From the NCBI RefSeq assembly GCF_040267685.1, contig NZ_CP158367.1:1674001-1738000 (forward strand): DNA of 64,000 bases. Reading direction: 5' to 3'. The stretch comes from Proteinivorax tanatarense. Its GTDB lineage: Bacteria > Bacillota > Proteinivoracia > Proteinivoracales > Proteinivoracaceae. The notes under the pieces are model-generated. The model was not told the DNA's origin. It did not search any database and saw only the letters and a program-made list of their open reading frames with translations. A program made the translations under genes and the position numbers. Shown here in pieces: positions 7,556-17,455 of the stretch (positions are counted from its first letter, which is position 1; every line of letters begins with the position of its first letter).

Positions 7556-9717
7556 TTCATAATTGAGCTGGGTAGGGATTTTATACTTGGCCACGAAAAC
7601 GTATAAATTAGCTACATGCTGGGACCAAGTTCTTTTTCCAAACTAGCTACATGCTTGGTCGGTAATAAAAAAGATTAATTATTAGCTAATGGATTAATTC
7701 TACAATTAAAATAAGGGTGTTTTATACCACCTTAGATGCCATAGAGGTTTTACAGACCCGGCATCATATCTAGTTTCAAATGTCCAGACCTTAGTCCCAG
7801 CAGAATGAGCATAATATCGATGTTTTCGTGGCCAATACATGTTTTGATCCTATCCTTCCTTTTTCTCAGTTACACTGTGGCTTCCTTCACCCCTTACCAC
7901 TATAAAATATAAAATGACAGTTTAAATTCTTATTAGCCACGAAAACGTATAAATTAGCTACATGCTGGGACAAAGTTCTTTTCCAAACTAGCTACATGCT
8001 TGGTCAGTAGAAAAATATGGCTAACCATTAAACTAATATAGCTTTTACTACTTATAGATAATTATAAAAATCATACTAAAGGTTATACCACCTTCTATGC
8101 CATAGAAGTTCTACAGACCCGGCATCACAACTAGTTTCAAATGTTCAGATCTCAGTCCCAGCAGAATGAGCATAATATCGACGTTTTAGTGGCAAATAAA
8201 TGTTTTGACCTGTCCTTTCTTTTTCTCCTTCACCATGCAGCTTCCTTTAAACCTTACCACTATAAAATATAAAATAACAATCTAAAATCCTTAATTGGCC
8301 ACGAAAACGTATAAGCTAGCTACATGCTGGGACAAAATTCTCTTTCCAAACTAGCTACATGCTTGGTCAGTAATAAAAAAGATTAGTTATTAGCTAATGG
8401 GTTAATTCTACAATTAAAATAAGGGTGTTTTATACCACCTTAGATGCCATAGAGGTTCTACAGACCCGGCATCATATCTAGTTTCAAATGTCCAGATCTT
8501 AGTCCCAGCAGAATGAGCATAATATCGACGTTTTAGTGGCCAATACATGTTTTGATCCTATCCTTCCTTTTTCTCAGTTACACTGTGGCTTCCTTCACCC
8601 CTTACCACTATAAAATATAAAATGACAGTTTAAATTCTTATTAGCCACGAAAACGTATAAATTAGCTACATGCTGGGACAAAGTTCTTTTCCAAACTAGC
8701 TACATGCTTGGTCAGTAGAAAAATATGGCTAACCATTAAACTAATATAGCTTTTACTACTTATAGATAATTATAAAAATCATACTAAAGGTTATACCACC
8801 TTCTATGCCATAGAAGTTCTACAGACCCGGCATCACAACTAGTTTCAAATGTCCAGATCTTAGTCCCAGCAGAATGAGCATAATATCGACGTTTTAGTGG
8901 CCAATACATGTTTTGATCCTATCCTTCCTTTTTCTCAGTTACACTGTGGCTTCCTTCACCCCTTACCACTATAAAATATAAAATGACAGTTTAAATTCTT
9001 ATTAGCCACGAAAACGTATAAATTAGCTACATGCTGGGACAAAGTTCTTTTCCAAACTAGCTACATGCTTGGTCAGTAGAAAAATATGGCTAACCATTAA
9101 ACTAATATAGCTTTTACTACTTATAGATAATTATAAAAATCATACTAAAGGTTATACCACCTTCTATGCCATAGAAGTTCTACAGACCCGGCATCACAAC
9201 TAGTTTCAAATGTTCAGATCTCAGTCCCAGCAGAATGAGCATAATATCGACGTTTTAGTGGCAAATAAATGTTTTGACCTGTCCTTTCTTTTTCTCCTTC
9301 ACCATGCAGCTTCCTTTAAACCTTACCACTATAAAATATAAAATAACAATCTAAAATCCTTAATTGGCCACGAAAACGTATAAGCTAGCTACATGCTGGG
9401 ACAAAATTCTCTTTCCAAACTAGCTACATGCTTGGTCAGTAATAAAAAAGATTAATTATTAGCTAATGGATTAATTCTACAATTAAAATAAGGGTGTTTT
9501 ATACCACCTTAGATGCCATAGAGGTTTTACAGACCCGGCATCATATCTAGTTTCAAATGTCCAGACCTTAGTCCCAGCAGAATGAGCATAATATCGACGT
9601 TTTAGTGGCAAATAAATGTTTTGACCCTTCTTTCCACGACATAAACATTTACAACTTGTATGTTTGCCTATGACTAAGTAAGTCACAATAGTAAAATGAA
9701 ATTTAAAATTCTTAATT

Positions 9718-10372
9718 GGCCACGAAAACGTATAAACTAGCTACATGCTTGGTCAGTATCAGGAAATAGTTACCTATTCAACTAATTACATCCTCAAATA
9801 TTTTATACACTATGTTTTAAACCAATTTTGAGTTATTTTAATAATTTTAAAGGATTTATGTGTTTTACAAAGAACATTTTTCTAAAAGATAATAGGCGGT
9901 GTGGCAGAAATGTTGTTATATGAAAAATTAGCTAAAGATGTGCTTGACGCTAGCATTGAAGTGCACAAAATTCTTGGTAGTAACTTGTTAGAAGCAAATT
10001 ATGAAAAAGCATTGTTTCACGAGTTAAGGCTGAGAGGATTCGATTGTAAAAGACAAGAACCTATTAATGTTTATTACAAGGGAGTTGAAATTGGTATTTA
10101 TTATGCAGATATAGTAGTAGAGGATAAAATTATATTAGAATTGAAATCTGCAACAAGCCTATGCAACGAACATCTGGCTCAGGTTATACACTATTTAAGT
10201 GCGACAGATTACTCTTTGGGTTTACTTATAAATTTCGGTGCCAAGAAATTAGAATTTAAAAGGGTTTTAAAAAATTAATAATTCTAATACTTTATCTCAC
10301 TACAAAACTTATAAATATGCGTTGCTCATTAACAGAAAAATTAACACTTTTTTCATCTTAGTGTCCCAGCAG
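9718..10372 (+). repeat. Foldback repeat copy 7, interrupted or loaded by the GxxExxY gene
   Basis: The left arm is present (GGCCACGAAAACGTATAAAC, then AGCTACATGCTTGGTCAGTA to about 9757). The right arm is recognisable only as TCTTAGTGTCCCAGCAGAA near 10355-10373. Between them, in place of the usual loop, lie an AT-rich leader and the GxxExxY gene. The outer right end is diverged. Confidence 0.6.
9910..10278 (+). CDS. GxxExxY family protein (PD-(D/E)XK nuclease superfamily)
   Basis: A short protein of about 122 residues matching the GxxExxY family (Pfam 13366): HKILGSNLLEANYEKAL near residues 18-34 contains the name-giving Gly, Glu and Tyr. A nuclease-like core follows, YYADIVVEDKIILELKSA near 65-82, with the spaced Asp and ELK expected of PD-(D/E)XK folds, then HLAQVIHYL. 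The family is widespread but its biological role is not established. The start is taken as ATG 9910, 9-10 nt after AGGCGG; an in-frame GTG lies at 9901, too close to that site. It is the only gene in the array and runs against its neighbours. Its position where other copies have a loop suggests it belongs to the element. Confidence 0.85.
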   Translation: MLLYEKLAKDVLDASIEVHKILGSNLLEANYEKALFHELRLRGFDCKRQEPINVYYKGVEIGIYYADIVVEDKIILELKSATSLCNEHLAQVIHYLSATDYSLGLLINFGAKKLEFKRVLKN

Positions 10373-11892
10373 AACAAATAAGTATCAACTCAAGTGAAGC
10401 AATTGATAACTAAGCGCAATCTTTCAGTAAAACACAAAATGCCAATTGGCCGTAGAAACTAAAATAGTAAATGACAATCTAAATTCTTATTAGCCACGAA
10501 AACGTATAAACTAGCTACATGCTTGGTCAGTAGAAAAATATGGCTCACCATTAAGCTAATTATATCCTCTACTTATTTATAAAAGCTCTGTAAGTAATGT
10601 GATAATTATAAAAATCATACTAAGTAAACTATATACTACCTTTTATGCCATAGAGATCTTAAAGACCCCGCATCAAAACAAGTTTCAAATGTCCAGATCT
10701 TAGTCCCAGCAGAATGAGCAAATTATCGACGTTTTCGTGGCAAATAAATGTTTTGCACCTTCTTTCCACGACATAAACATCTACAACTTGTATGTTTGCC
10801 TATGACTAAGTAAGTCACAATAGTAAAATGATATTTAAAATTCTTAATTGGCCACGAAAACGTATAAATTAGCTACATGCTTGGTCAGAAAAATATGGAT
10901 AACTATTAAGCTAATTATAGCTTTTACTACTAAAAACTCTGTAAGTAGTATGATAATTATAAAAATCATACTAAGGAAACTTTATACTACCTTCTATGCC
11001 ATAGAGGTTCTACAGACCCCGCATCACATCTAGTTTCAAATGTCCAGATCTCAGTCCCAGCAGAATGAGCATAGTATCGACGTTTTCGTGGCAAATAAAT
11101 GTTTTGACCTGTCCTTTCTTTTTCTCCTTCACCATGCAGCTTCCTCTACCACTATAAAATATAAACTGACAATCTAAATTATTAATTGGCCACGAAAACG
11201 TATAAATTAGCTACATGCTGGGACAAAGTTCTTTTCCAAATTAGCTACATGCTTGGTCAGTAAAAAAATATGGATAACTATTAAGCTAATTATAGCTTTT
11301 ACTACTTATTGATAATTATAAAAACCATACTAAAGGTTATACTACCTTCTATGCCATAGAGATCCTGCAGACCCGGCATCACATCTAGTTTCAAATGTTC
11401 AGATCTTAGTCCCAGCAGAATGAGCATAGTATCGACGTTTTCGTGGCCAATACATGTTTTGATCCTATCCTTCCTTTTTTCAGTTACACTGTGGCTTCCT
11501 TCAAACCCTACCACTATAAAATATAAACTGACAGTTTAAATTCTTATTAGCCACGAAAACGTATATATTAGCTACATGCTGGGACCAAGTTCTTTTTCCA
11601 AACTAGCTACATGCTTGGTCGGTACGGTAATAAAAAAGATTAATTATTAGCTAATGGGTTAATTCTACAATTAAAATAAGGAAACTTAATACCACCTTAG
11701 ATGCCATAGAGGTTCTACAGACCCGGCATCACATCTAGTTTCAAATGTTCAGATCTCAGTCCCAGCAGAATGAGCAAATTATCGACGTTTTCGTGGTAAA
11801 TAAATGTTTTGTAACTTGACTCTCTTGCTTTTGACTTGTAATTACCACTACCAGGTTCACAGACTTTCAGCACTTGCTAGACATATACTAGT

Positions 11893-11929
11893 AAAGGACC
11901 TGTTAAGCGGTATGCTTAACAGGTCCTTT
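11893..11929 (-). terminator. Terminator after the second LCP gene
   Basis: A perfect 15-bp stem (AAAGGACCTGTTAAG with its complement, 7-nt loop) sits 11 bp beyond the stop at 11940 and marks the edge of the repeat array. Confidence 0.8.
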
Positions 11930-11939
11930 GGGTTTATAG

Positions 11940-12950
11940 TTAATATGTCAAATTCTGAGCTTTGTTTCTTGCTTTTTTCATGTCTACTTCTAAGTAATAA
12001 ATTCCGTTTATCATTAGCGAGCCCCCTGATAGAGTTTCGCTTTGGACATTGGAGCTGGATAAGCTATTGAAAGCACGCCAATTGTTTGTTACTACCGTTG
12101 GCGTTATATCTGTACGAACGAAAGGACTTATTTCCTCCATTATCTGCAGATACCTAGTGACATTACTAGCCTTTGTTAATTCATCCATTATTGCCATCAT
12201 AACTTGTTGTTGTCGTTCAATTCTACCGAAATCTCCTCTATTATCTGAACGGAAACGTACATAATGTAAAGCTTCGCTACCATTTAAATGGTGGGTGCCT
12301 TTATGCATAAATACTGAACCATCAGTATTATCAATAATATCATTGGCAACATAGACCTCTACCCCACCAAGGACATCTATCATTCTCTCAAATGATTCCA
12401 TATCGATTCTAGCATAATGGTCTATATGAATATCCAAAAAGTCTTCTATTGTTGTTCTTTGTCTATTTACTCCTCCAAATGCATGGGCATGATTAATTTT
12501 ATCATAACCTCGTTCAGGAATTTTTACATACGTATCCCTAGGAATTGATAGCATAGCAGCTTCTTCAGTCTGTTTATTATATTGAGCTATCATAATCGTA
12601 TCTGCTCTAGGGCCATCTACTCCTAATAAAAGTATATTAAGTAAATTAGGATCTTTTTCACTTTTGGGTTGTGCATATAACTCATCCATATCTCTTCTTA
12701 TTCTGTCGACCCGAGACAATGTTTCTTCATCTTCTGGTTCAGGAGCAAGCTCCCCAATCTCTTGACTTAAAGAATCATCAAAGTCAGAAGTATCATCATG
12801 TTCAGCCTCGTCAAACATGGTATTATATAAGGCAAATATTCTATACCCTATGCTCCCTCCCCATATTAACAGTGGTACTAATAGCAATATACAGATTAAA
12901 ATTATTTTTTTCTTTTTTTTGTTTGGTTGTTTTGCAGTTCTTTTCCCCAG
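11940..12950 (-). CDS. LytR-CpsA-Psr (LCP) family protein
   Basis: A standard-size LCP protein with one N-terminal membrane anchor (IILICILLLVPLLIWGG) and an extracellular catalytic domain. Seen in order: NILLLGVDG, RADTIMIAQYN, LSIPRDTYVKIPERG, DKINHAHAFGG, DVLGGVEVYV, LNGSEALHYVRFR and FGRIERQQQ, so the conserved Asp and Arg residues are present. It is expected to attach an undecaprenyl-linked glycopolymer to peptidoglycan. The start is uncertain. A TTG at 12887 lies inside the anchor without a ribosome site. The open frame continues to a TGA at 12957-12959 and reaches a CTG at 12950, 9 nt after GGGAG, which adds a plausible Lys-rich cytoplasmic end. Alternatively a GTG at 12960 is separated from this frame by one base in an A-rich run. 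It flanks the repeat array opposite its decayed paralogue. Confidence 0.85.
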   Translation of the reverse strand: MGKRTAKQPNKKKKKIILICILLLVPLLIWGGSIGYRIFALYNTMFDEAEHDDTSDFDDSLSQEIGELAPEPEDEETLSRVDRIRRDMDELYAQPKSEKDPNLLNILLLGVDGPRADTIMIAQYNKQTEEAAMLSIPRDTYVKIPERGYDKINHAHAFGGVNRQRTTIEDFLDIHIDHYARIDMESFERMIDVLGGVEVYVANDIIDNTDGSVFMHKGTHHLNGSEALHYVRFRSDNRGDFGRIERQQQVMMAIMDELTKASNVTRYLQIMEEISPFVRTDITPTVVTNNWRAFNSLSSSNVQSETLSGGSLMINGIYYLEVDMKKARNKAQNLTY

Positions 12951-12960
12951 TTTCTTTCAC

Positions 12961-13440
12961 TCCCTATTATTTTGAAAATTTAAGTAGTTGCAAAACTATA
13001 TAACACGATATAACAGCGATTTTATAAATAATTTTAAAAAAAATTTACCAAACGCCTGAGTGAAAATGTCATATGAGCATTTTGCAATTACCTAGATTCG
13101 AACATTACCCTGGACGATTGAAAAAATTAAAGGCTTTTCTATGCTTCTTAATACAAGAGAGTTTTCTTTTTAAAACTACTAAGTTACTTTTTGAAAACAC
13201 AAATACCCAATCAGTTTTATGTAGCCTAAATAGTCTAACTATAGGAATGAGTCGATATTCATACCTGTTTATATCAGAATTTCCCCATACGTCTTTAACA
13301 TTTTTTCAACCTAGAACAAGCATCATGTAAGACATTATATAACATAATTCGCCATAGATAAAGAGCAAGTTTTAAATTGTTATATTGAATTATTATAAAA
13401 TTAAACTCCGTTAATAAGTTCTTAAGTCAGCTAACCACCA
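12961..13440. other. Intergenic stretch without a supported gene
   Basis: About 480 bp of AT-rich DNA. An 85-codon plus-strand frame at 13073-13330 has no ribosome site, no recognisable motif and no neighbour on its strand, so it is not called. The promoter of the downstream LCP gene presumably lies near its left edge, but no clear -35/-10 pair was found. Confidence 0.5.
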
Positions 13441-14271
13441 TTAGATTCGCTTTATACCCCCACCAACATAAACTTTGAAATGATTATTGTTTCCAGTTTT
13501 TAGTTTTACTTTTATCTCCGAAGGCCTGTCCATTGTATATCCTTGTTCCATTACATATGATTTTAAGCTGGGAGAGTAATATTTTTGCAAATAGCATGCT
13601 AAAGCACCATTAGATGTACCAGTTGCTGCTTCTTCATTGATTCCGTAAAGAGGAGCAAAGTTTCTAGCATGAGCGTTGGAATTATGAAGTGACTCTAAAG
13701 TAAAAGCATGGATACCTACAATATTCAACTTTTTGCTTAGTTCCTTTATTTTATCAAAATTTGGTTTTAGGTTATATAGTGTTTTCAGTGATTTTACTGG
13801 TAAAATAAGGTCTGCTAATCCTGTAGACATAATTTGGATAGGCATATTTTCTAAATAATCTAAATTGTGAAAGCAACCCCTCATATCTGATGGTCTTATG
13901 ATGTCCAAGTATTTGGGTTTTGTTTGTTCCATCAACACTTCTTTTTCTTTTATTTTGATTTGTAGAATTCCAGCCTTTGTTTGTTGGGTGTAGATTTCGT
14001 TAGTGTTTATTTTTTTTAAGTCTCTAAGCAAGTTAAACACAGCGATTGTAGCGTGACCACATAGATCTACTTCGCTGGTTGGAGTAAAAAACCTTACTTT
14101 AAAATCAGCTAATTGTGATTGGCTAACAAAGGCTGTTTCAGAGTAGCCAACTTCTGCAGCTATTTTTTTCATTTGCTGTTCCGTTAAATTATCTGCGTCA
14201 AACACCACTCCCGCAGGATTACCACCATTTTTCTGAACAGCAAAGGCGCTTACTTTATGTATTTTAATCAT
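13441..14271 (-). CDS. PhzF family isomerase/epimerase-like protein
   Basis: 276 residues with the PhzF signatures: VSAFAVQKNGGNPAGVV at the start, GYSETAFV near 45, VRFFTPTSEVDLCGHATIA near 62-80 and NEEAATGTSNGALA near 210. The glutamate of GYSETAF corresponds to the general acid/base of PhzF. The family adopts a diaminopimelate-epimerase-like fold; PhzF itself isomerises dihydro-3-hydroxyanthranilate in phenazine synthesis, but most bacterial homologues have unknown substrates and no other phenazine genes are here. ATG 14271 is chosen because GGAGGT lies 7 nt upstream; an in-frame TTG at 14286 precedes the ribosome site. The gene is flanked by repeats on its upstream side. Confidence 0.85.
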   Translation of the reverse strand: MIKIHKVSAFAVQKNGGNPAGVVFDADNLTEQQMKKIAAEVGYSETAFVSQSQLADFKVRFFTPTSEVDLCGHATIAVFNLLRDLKKINTNEIYTQQTKAGILQIKIKEKEVLMEQTKPKYLDIIRPSDMRGCFHNLDYLENMPIQIMSTGLADLILPVKSLKTLYNLKPNFDKIKELSKKLNIVGIHAFTLESLHNSNAHARNFAPLYGINEEAATGTSNGALACYLQKYYSPSLKSYVMEQGYTMDRPSEIKVKLKTGNNNHFKVYVGGGIKRI

Positions 14272-14299
14272 ATGGTTTACCTCCAAAAGCTCTTTTTAA

Positions 14300-14590
14300 A
14301 GGGCAAAAGCGGATTTACAACCTTACTTAATAAAGGCGAATTTACAATTTACAATGGACAATTGACAATTAAGACCTTAGTTGGATGGTTAGTCAGTTGG
14401 TCAGTTGGTCAGTTGGACCAGCCATCAGCCACCAGCCACCAGCCACCAGCCAACTGCCACCTGCTAACTGCTACCTGTCAATAAACCACCTTTGTTCCAA
14501 TATATTGTTATGGCCGGCACTGAGGCCGGCCGCTACCGCTTTGCGGGAAGTTATTTGTCATTTCACCTTTCACTTTCCACTTTCCCATTA
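14300..14590 (+). repeat. Composite intergenic repeat, copy 3 (all five modules a-e)
   Basis: The clearest full copy. Module a: TTTACAATTTACAATGG and ACAATTGACAATTAAGAC (14338-14373). Module b: tandem 8-bp GGTCAGTT words (14389-14418). Module c: tandem CCACCAG words running into CAACTGCCACCTGC (14421-14480). Module d: double hairpin (14511-14548). Module e: CACTTTCCACTTTCCC (14561-14586). Confidence 0.8.
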
Positions 14591-14594
14591 CGAT

Positions 14595-14616
14595 AAAACC
14601 CAGCTTGTGCTGGGTT

Positions 14617-14618
<2 letters not shown>
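14595..14618 (-). terminator. Terminator overlapping the mnmA stop codon
   Basis: A 10-bp stem (AAAACCCAGC with GCTGGGTTTT, TTGT loop) starts in the stop codon of mnmA. Confidence 0.75.
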
Positions 14619-15711
<1,093 letters not shown>

Positions 15712-15929
15712 TCACCACCTTTCTTTATTTTCAAGTTTAATCCCTTTACTCTATATATAGTAAAATATTATCATTAACACCCTAATAGATGCAAGGATAT
15801 TATCTTCTAATTAAAAAACTAAAATTATAAGATTAAAGAAGCTTTCAAAGTTACCTAATCAACTAAAAAAATAGAGGGTCCCTCAGCAACCTAGCCAAAG
15901 AACCCTTTCACATAATTAACTAATCAAAG

Positions 15930-16039
15930 TTCATAACAAGCAGGACGATGGTAGTTGGCAGGTAGCTGGTGGTAGTTGGCAGATGGCTGGCGGCAGGGGG
16001 CAGGTGGTAGTTGGCAGATGGCAGGTGGCTGGTCCAACT
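15930..16039 (-). repeat. Composite intergenic repeat, copy 4, left part (module c)
   Basis: Tandem GGCAGGTAGCTGGTGGTAG and GGCAGATGGCTGG words, the inverse of module c. The run stops exactly at the left end of the IS481 element. The missing modules b and a, in the same inverted orientation, reappear directly after its right end at 18683-18830, so the insertion split one repeat. Confidence 0.7.
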
Positions 16040-17158
16040 TGTTCGGTCAGGACATGGTTAACAAAAATGGTCCAACACATGGTTAACAAATCATATAAAA
16101 TGTTAGGTGAAAATTCATAAGGAGGTTTCACCTAATGCCATGGGAGGAGAAAAGTAAAGTGGATCAAAGAGAAGAGTTTGTTAACCGTGCACTAACCGAA
16201 AAAATATCTTTTACAGACCTATGTGCTGAATATGGCATAAGTAGAAATACAGGTTACAAGTGGAAACACAGGTATGAACAATATGGGCTTCAAGGATTAA
16301 GGGACCTAAGTAAAAGGCCCAAGGAGAGCCCCCAAAAGTTATCAGAAGACTGCATTATAAAAATACTAAATATTAAACATGCTCACCCCTCCTGGGGAGC
16401 CCGTAAGATACAAAAGATTTTCGAAAAAAATTATCCTTTTGAAAGCGTACCTTCTGAAAGTAGCATAAAAAGAATTTTTGAAAAAGCTGGGTTAGTTAAA
16501 AAAAGAAGAGTTAAAAGAGCTGATACTAACCAAGATGCGCTTAGGCAGCTTATCCAGCCTGAAAAACCTAACGATGTTTGGTCGGTCGACTTTAAAGGTT
16601 GGTGGTACTCCACTGATAACAAAAAATGTGACCCCTTAACTATCAGAGACGACGATAGTAGATACCTTCTTGCGACACGATTATTGCAAAGACAAGCCAC
16701 AGAACCTGTAAAAGAAGTGTTTGAAGAGGTATTTAAAAAGTATGGCCTTCCAAAAACCATTAGAAGTGATAACGGCACACCTTTTGCGCATAGAGGGAGT
16801 TTATTAGGACTAACTAGGTTATCAGCTTGGTGGATGTCACTGGGAATTATTCCAGATAGGACAGAAGTTGCCAAGCCTCAGCAAAATGGCGGTCACGAAA
16901 GAATGCACAGAGATCTAAAAGCTGAGGTCCAAAAAATTAATAACAGTACTTATTCCCACAACCAAAAGATAGTTGAAGAATGGAGAAGAGAGTTTAATCA
17001 TGTAAGGCCTCATGAGGCACTAGACTATCAAACGCCAAGTGATAGGTACACGCCATCTGAAATTAAATATAATGATGCTAGAATAAAAATAGGAGAACTT
17101 AAACATAGTAATTTCTGTATCTGATATAATATAGAAGTCAGATAAGGAGAGATTTATT

Positions 17159-17455
17159 ATGAGTAAAAAAAACAAAAGATATAGTGAAGAGTTTAAACAG
17201 GATGCCGTCAATTATTATTACTCCTCTGGAAAATCAATAAAAGCATCTGCATCAGATCTTAATATTAGTTCCTCGGGTCTTGCAGGATGGATTAATAGTG
17301 CTAAGGCAAATGAAGGGGTTGTCAACCACCGTGGCTCGGGAAATTATTCATCCGATGCTGAAAAAGAAATTGCTAAATTAAAAAAAGAATTAAGAGACAA
17401 AGAGGATGCACTTAATATCTTAAAAAAGGCCATAGGCATACTGAACGAAGATTAA
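17159..17455 (+). CDS. IS3-family transposase OrfA
   Basis: 98 residues with the helix-turn-helix of IS3-type OrfA (RYSEEFKQDAVNYYY...SASDLNISSSGLAGWI) and a C-terminal leucine-zipper-like coiled coil (EKEIAKLKKELRDKEDALNIL). It binds the element's ends. Near its 3' end a slippery A6G (17422-17428) allows -1 ribosomal frameshifting: the shifted frame reads on through GHRHTERRLTEAIY into OrfB, as is typical for the family. The ribosome site is AAGGAGAG upstream of the ATG. Confidence 0.92.
   Translation: MSKKNKRYSEEFKQDAVNYYYSSGKSIKASASDLNISSSGLAGWINSAKANEGVVNHRGSGNYSSDAEKEIAKLKKELRDKEDALNILKKAIGILNED

Larger units (their letters stand above)
7589..11796. repeat. Array of eleven foldback repeats (period about 350 bp)
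   Basis: Eleven related units at 7589-7833, 7936-8193, 8297-8541, 8644-8902, 9005-9262, 9366-9609, 9718-10372 (carries a gene), 10493-10741, 10850-11092, 11188-11448 and 11550-11796, separated by spacers of about 95-120 bp that are themselves repeated. Each unit starts GCCACGAAAACGT and ends with its complement ACGTTTTCGTGGC (AGTGGC in five inner copies). The pairing continues inward with small bulges: TGCTGGGAC with GTCCCAGCA, AAACTAG with CTAGTTT, ATGCTTGGTC with GACCCGGCAT. About 75 nt at each end can therefore pair around an AT-rich loop of about 100 nt. Loops come in two types (I: copies 1, 3, 6, 11; II: copies 2, 4, 5, 8-10). Apart from the gene in copy 7, no protein is supported. The family is not recognised; IVS-like or foldback mobile elements are the nearest analogies. 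Confidence 0.85.

Noticed and set aside
9483-11514. Short frames inside the foldback array (for example 9483-9686 minus, 10848-11033 plus, 11302-11514 minus)
   Set aside because: They run through arms, loops and spacers, differ between copies by frameshifts and stops, and lack ribosome sites. Only the GxxExxY frame is supported.
7589-11796. CRISPR array
   Set aside because: Units are about 250 bp with internal inverted arms and repeated spacers, period about 350 bp; CRISPR repeats are 20-50 bp with unique spacers, and no cas genes are near.
13073-13330. 85-codon plus-strand frame in the gap upstream of the PhzF-like gene
   Set aside because: No ribosome site, no motif, no hydrophobic or structural pattern, and composition like the surrounding intergenic DNA.
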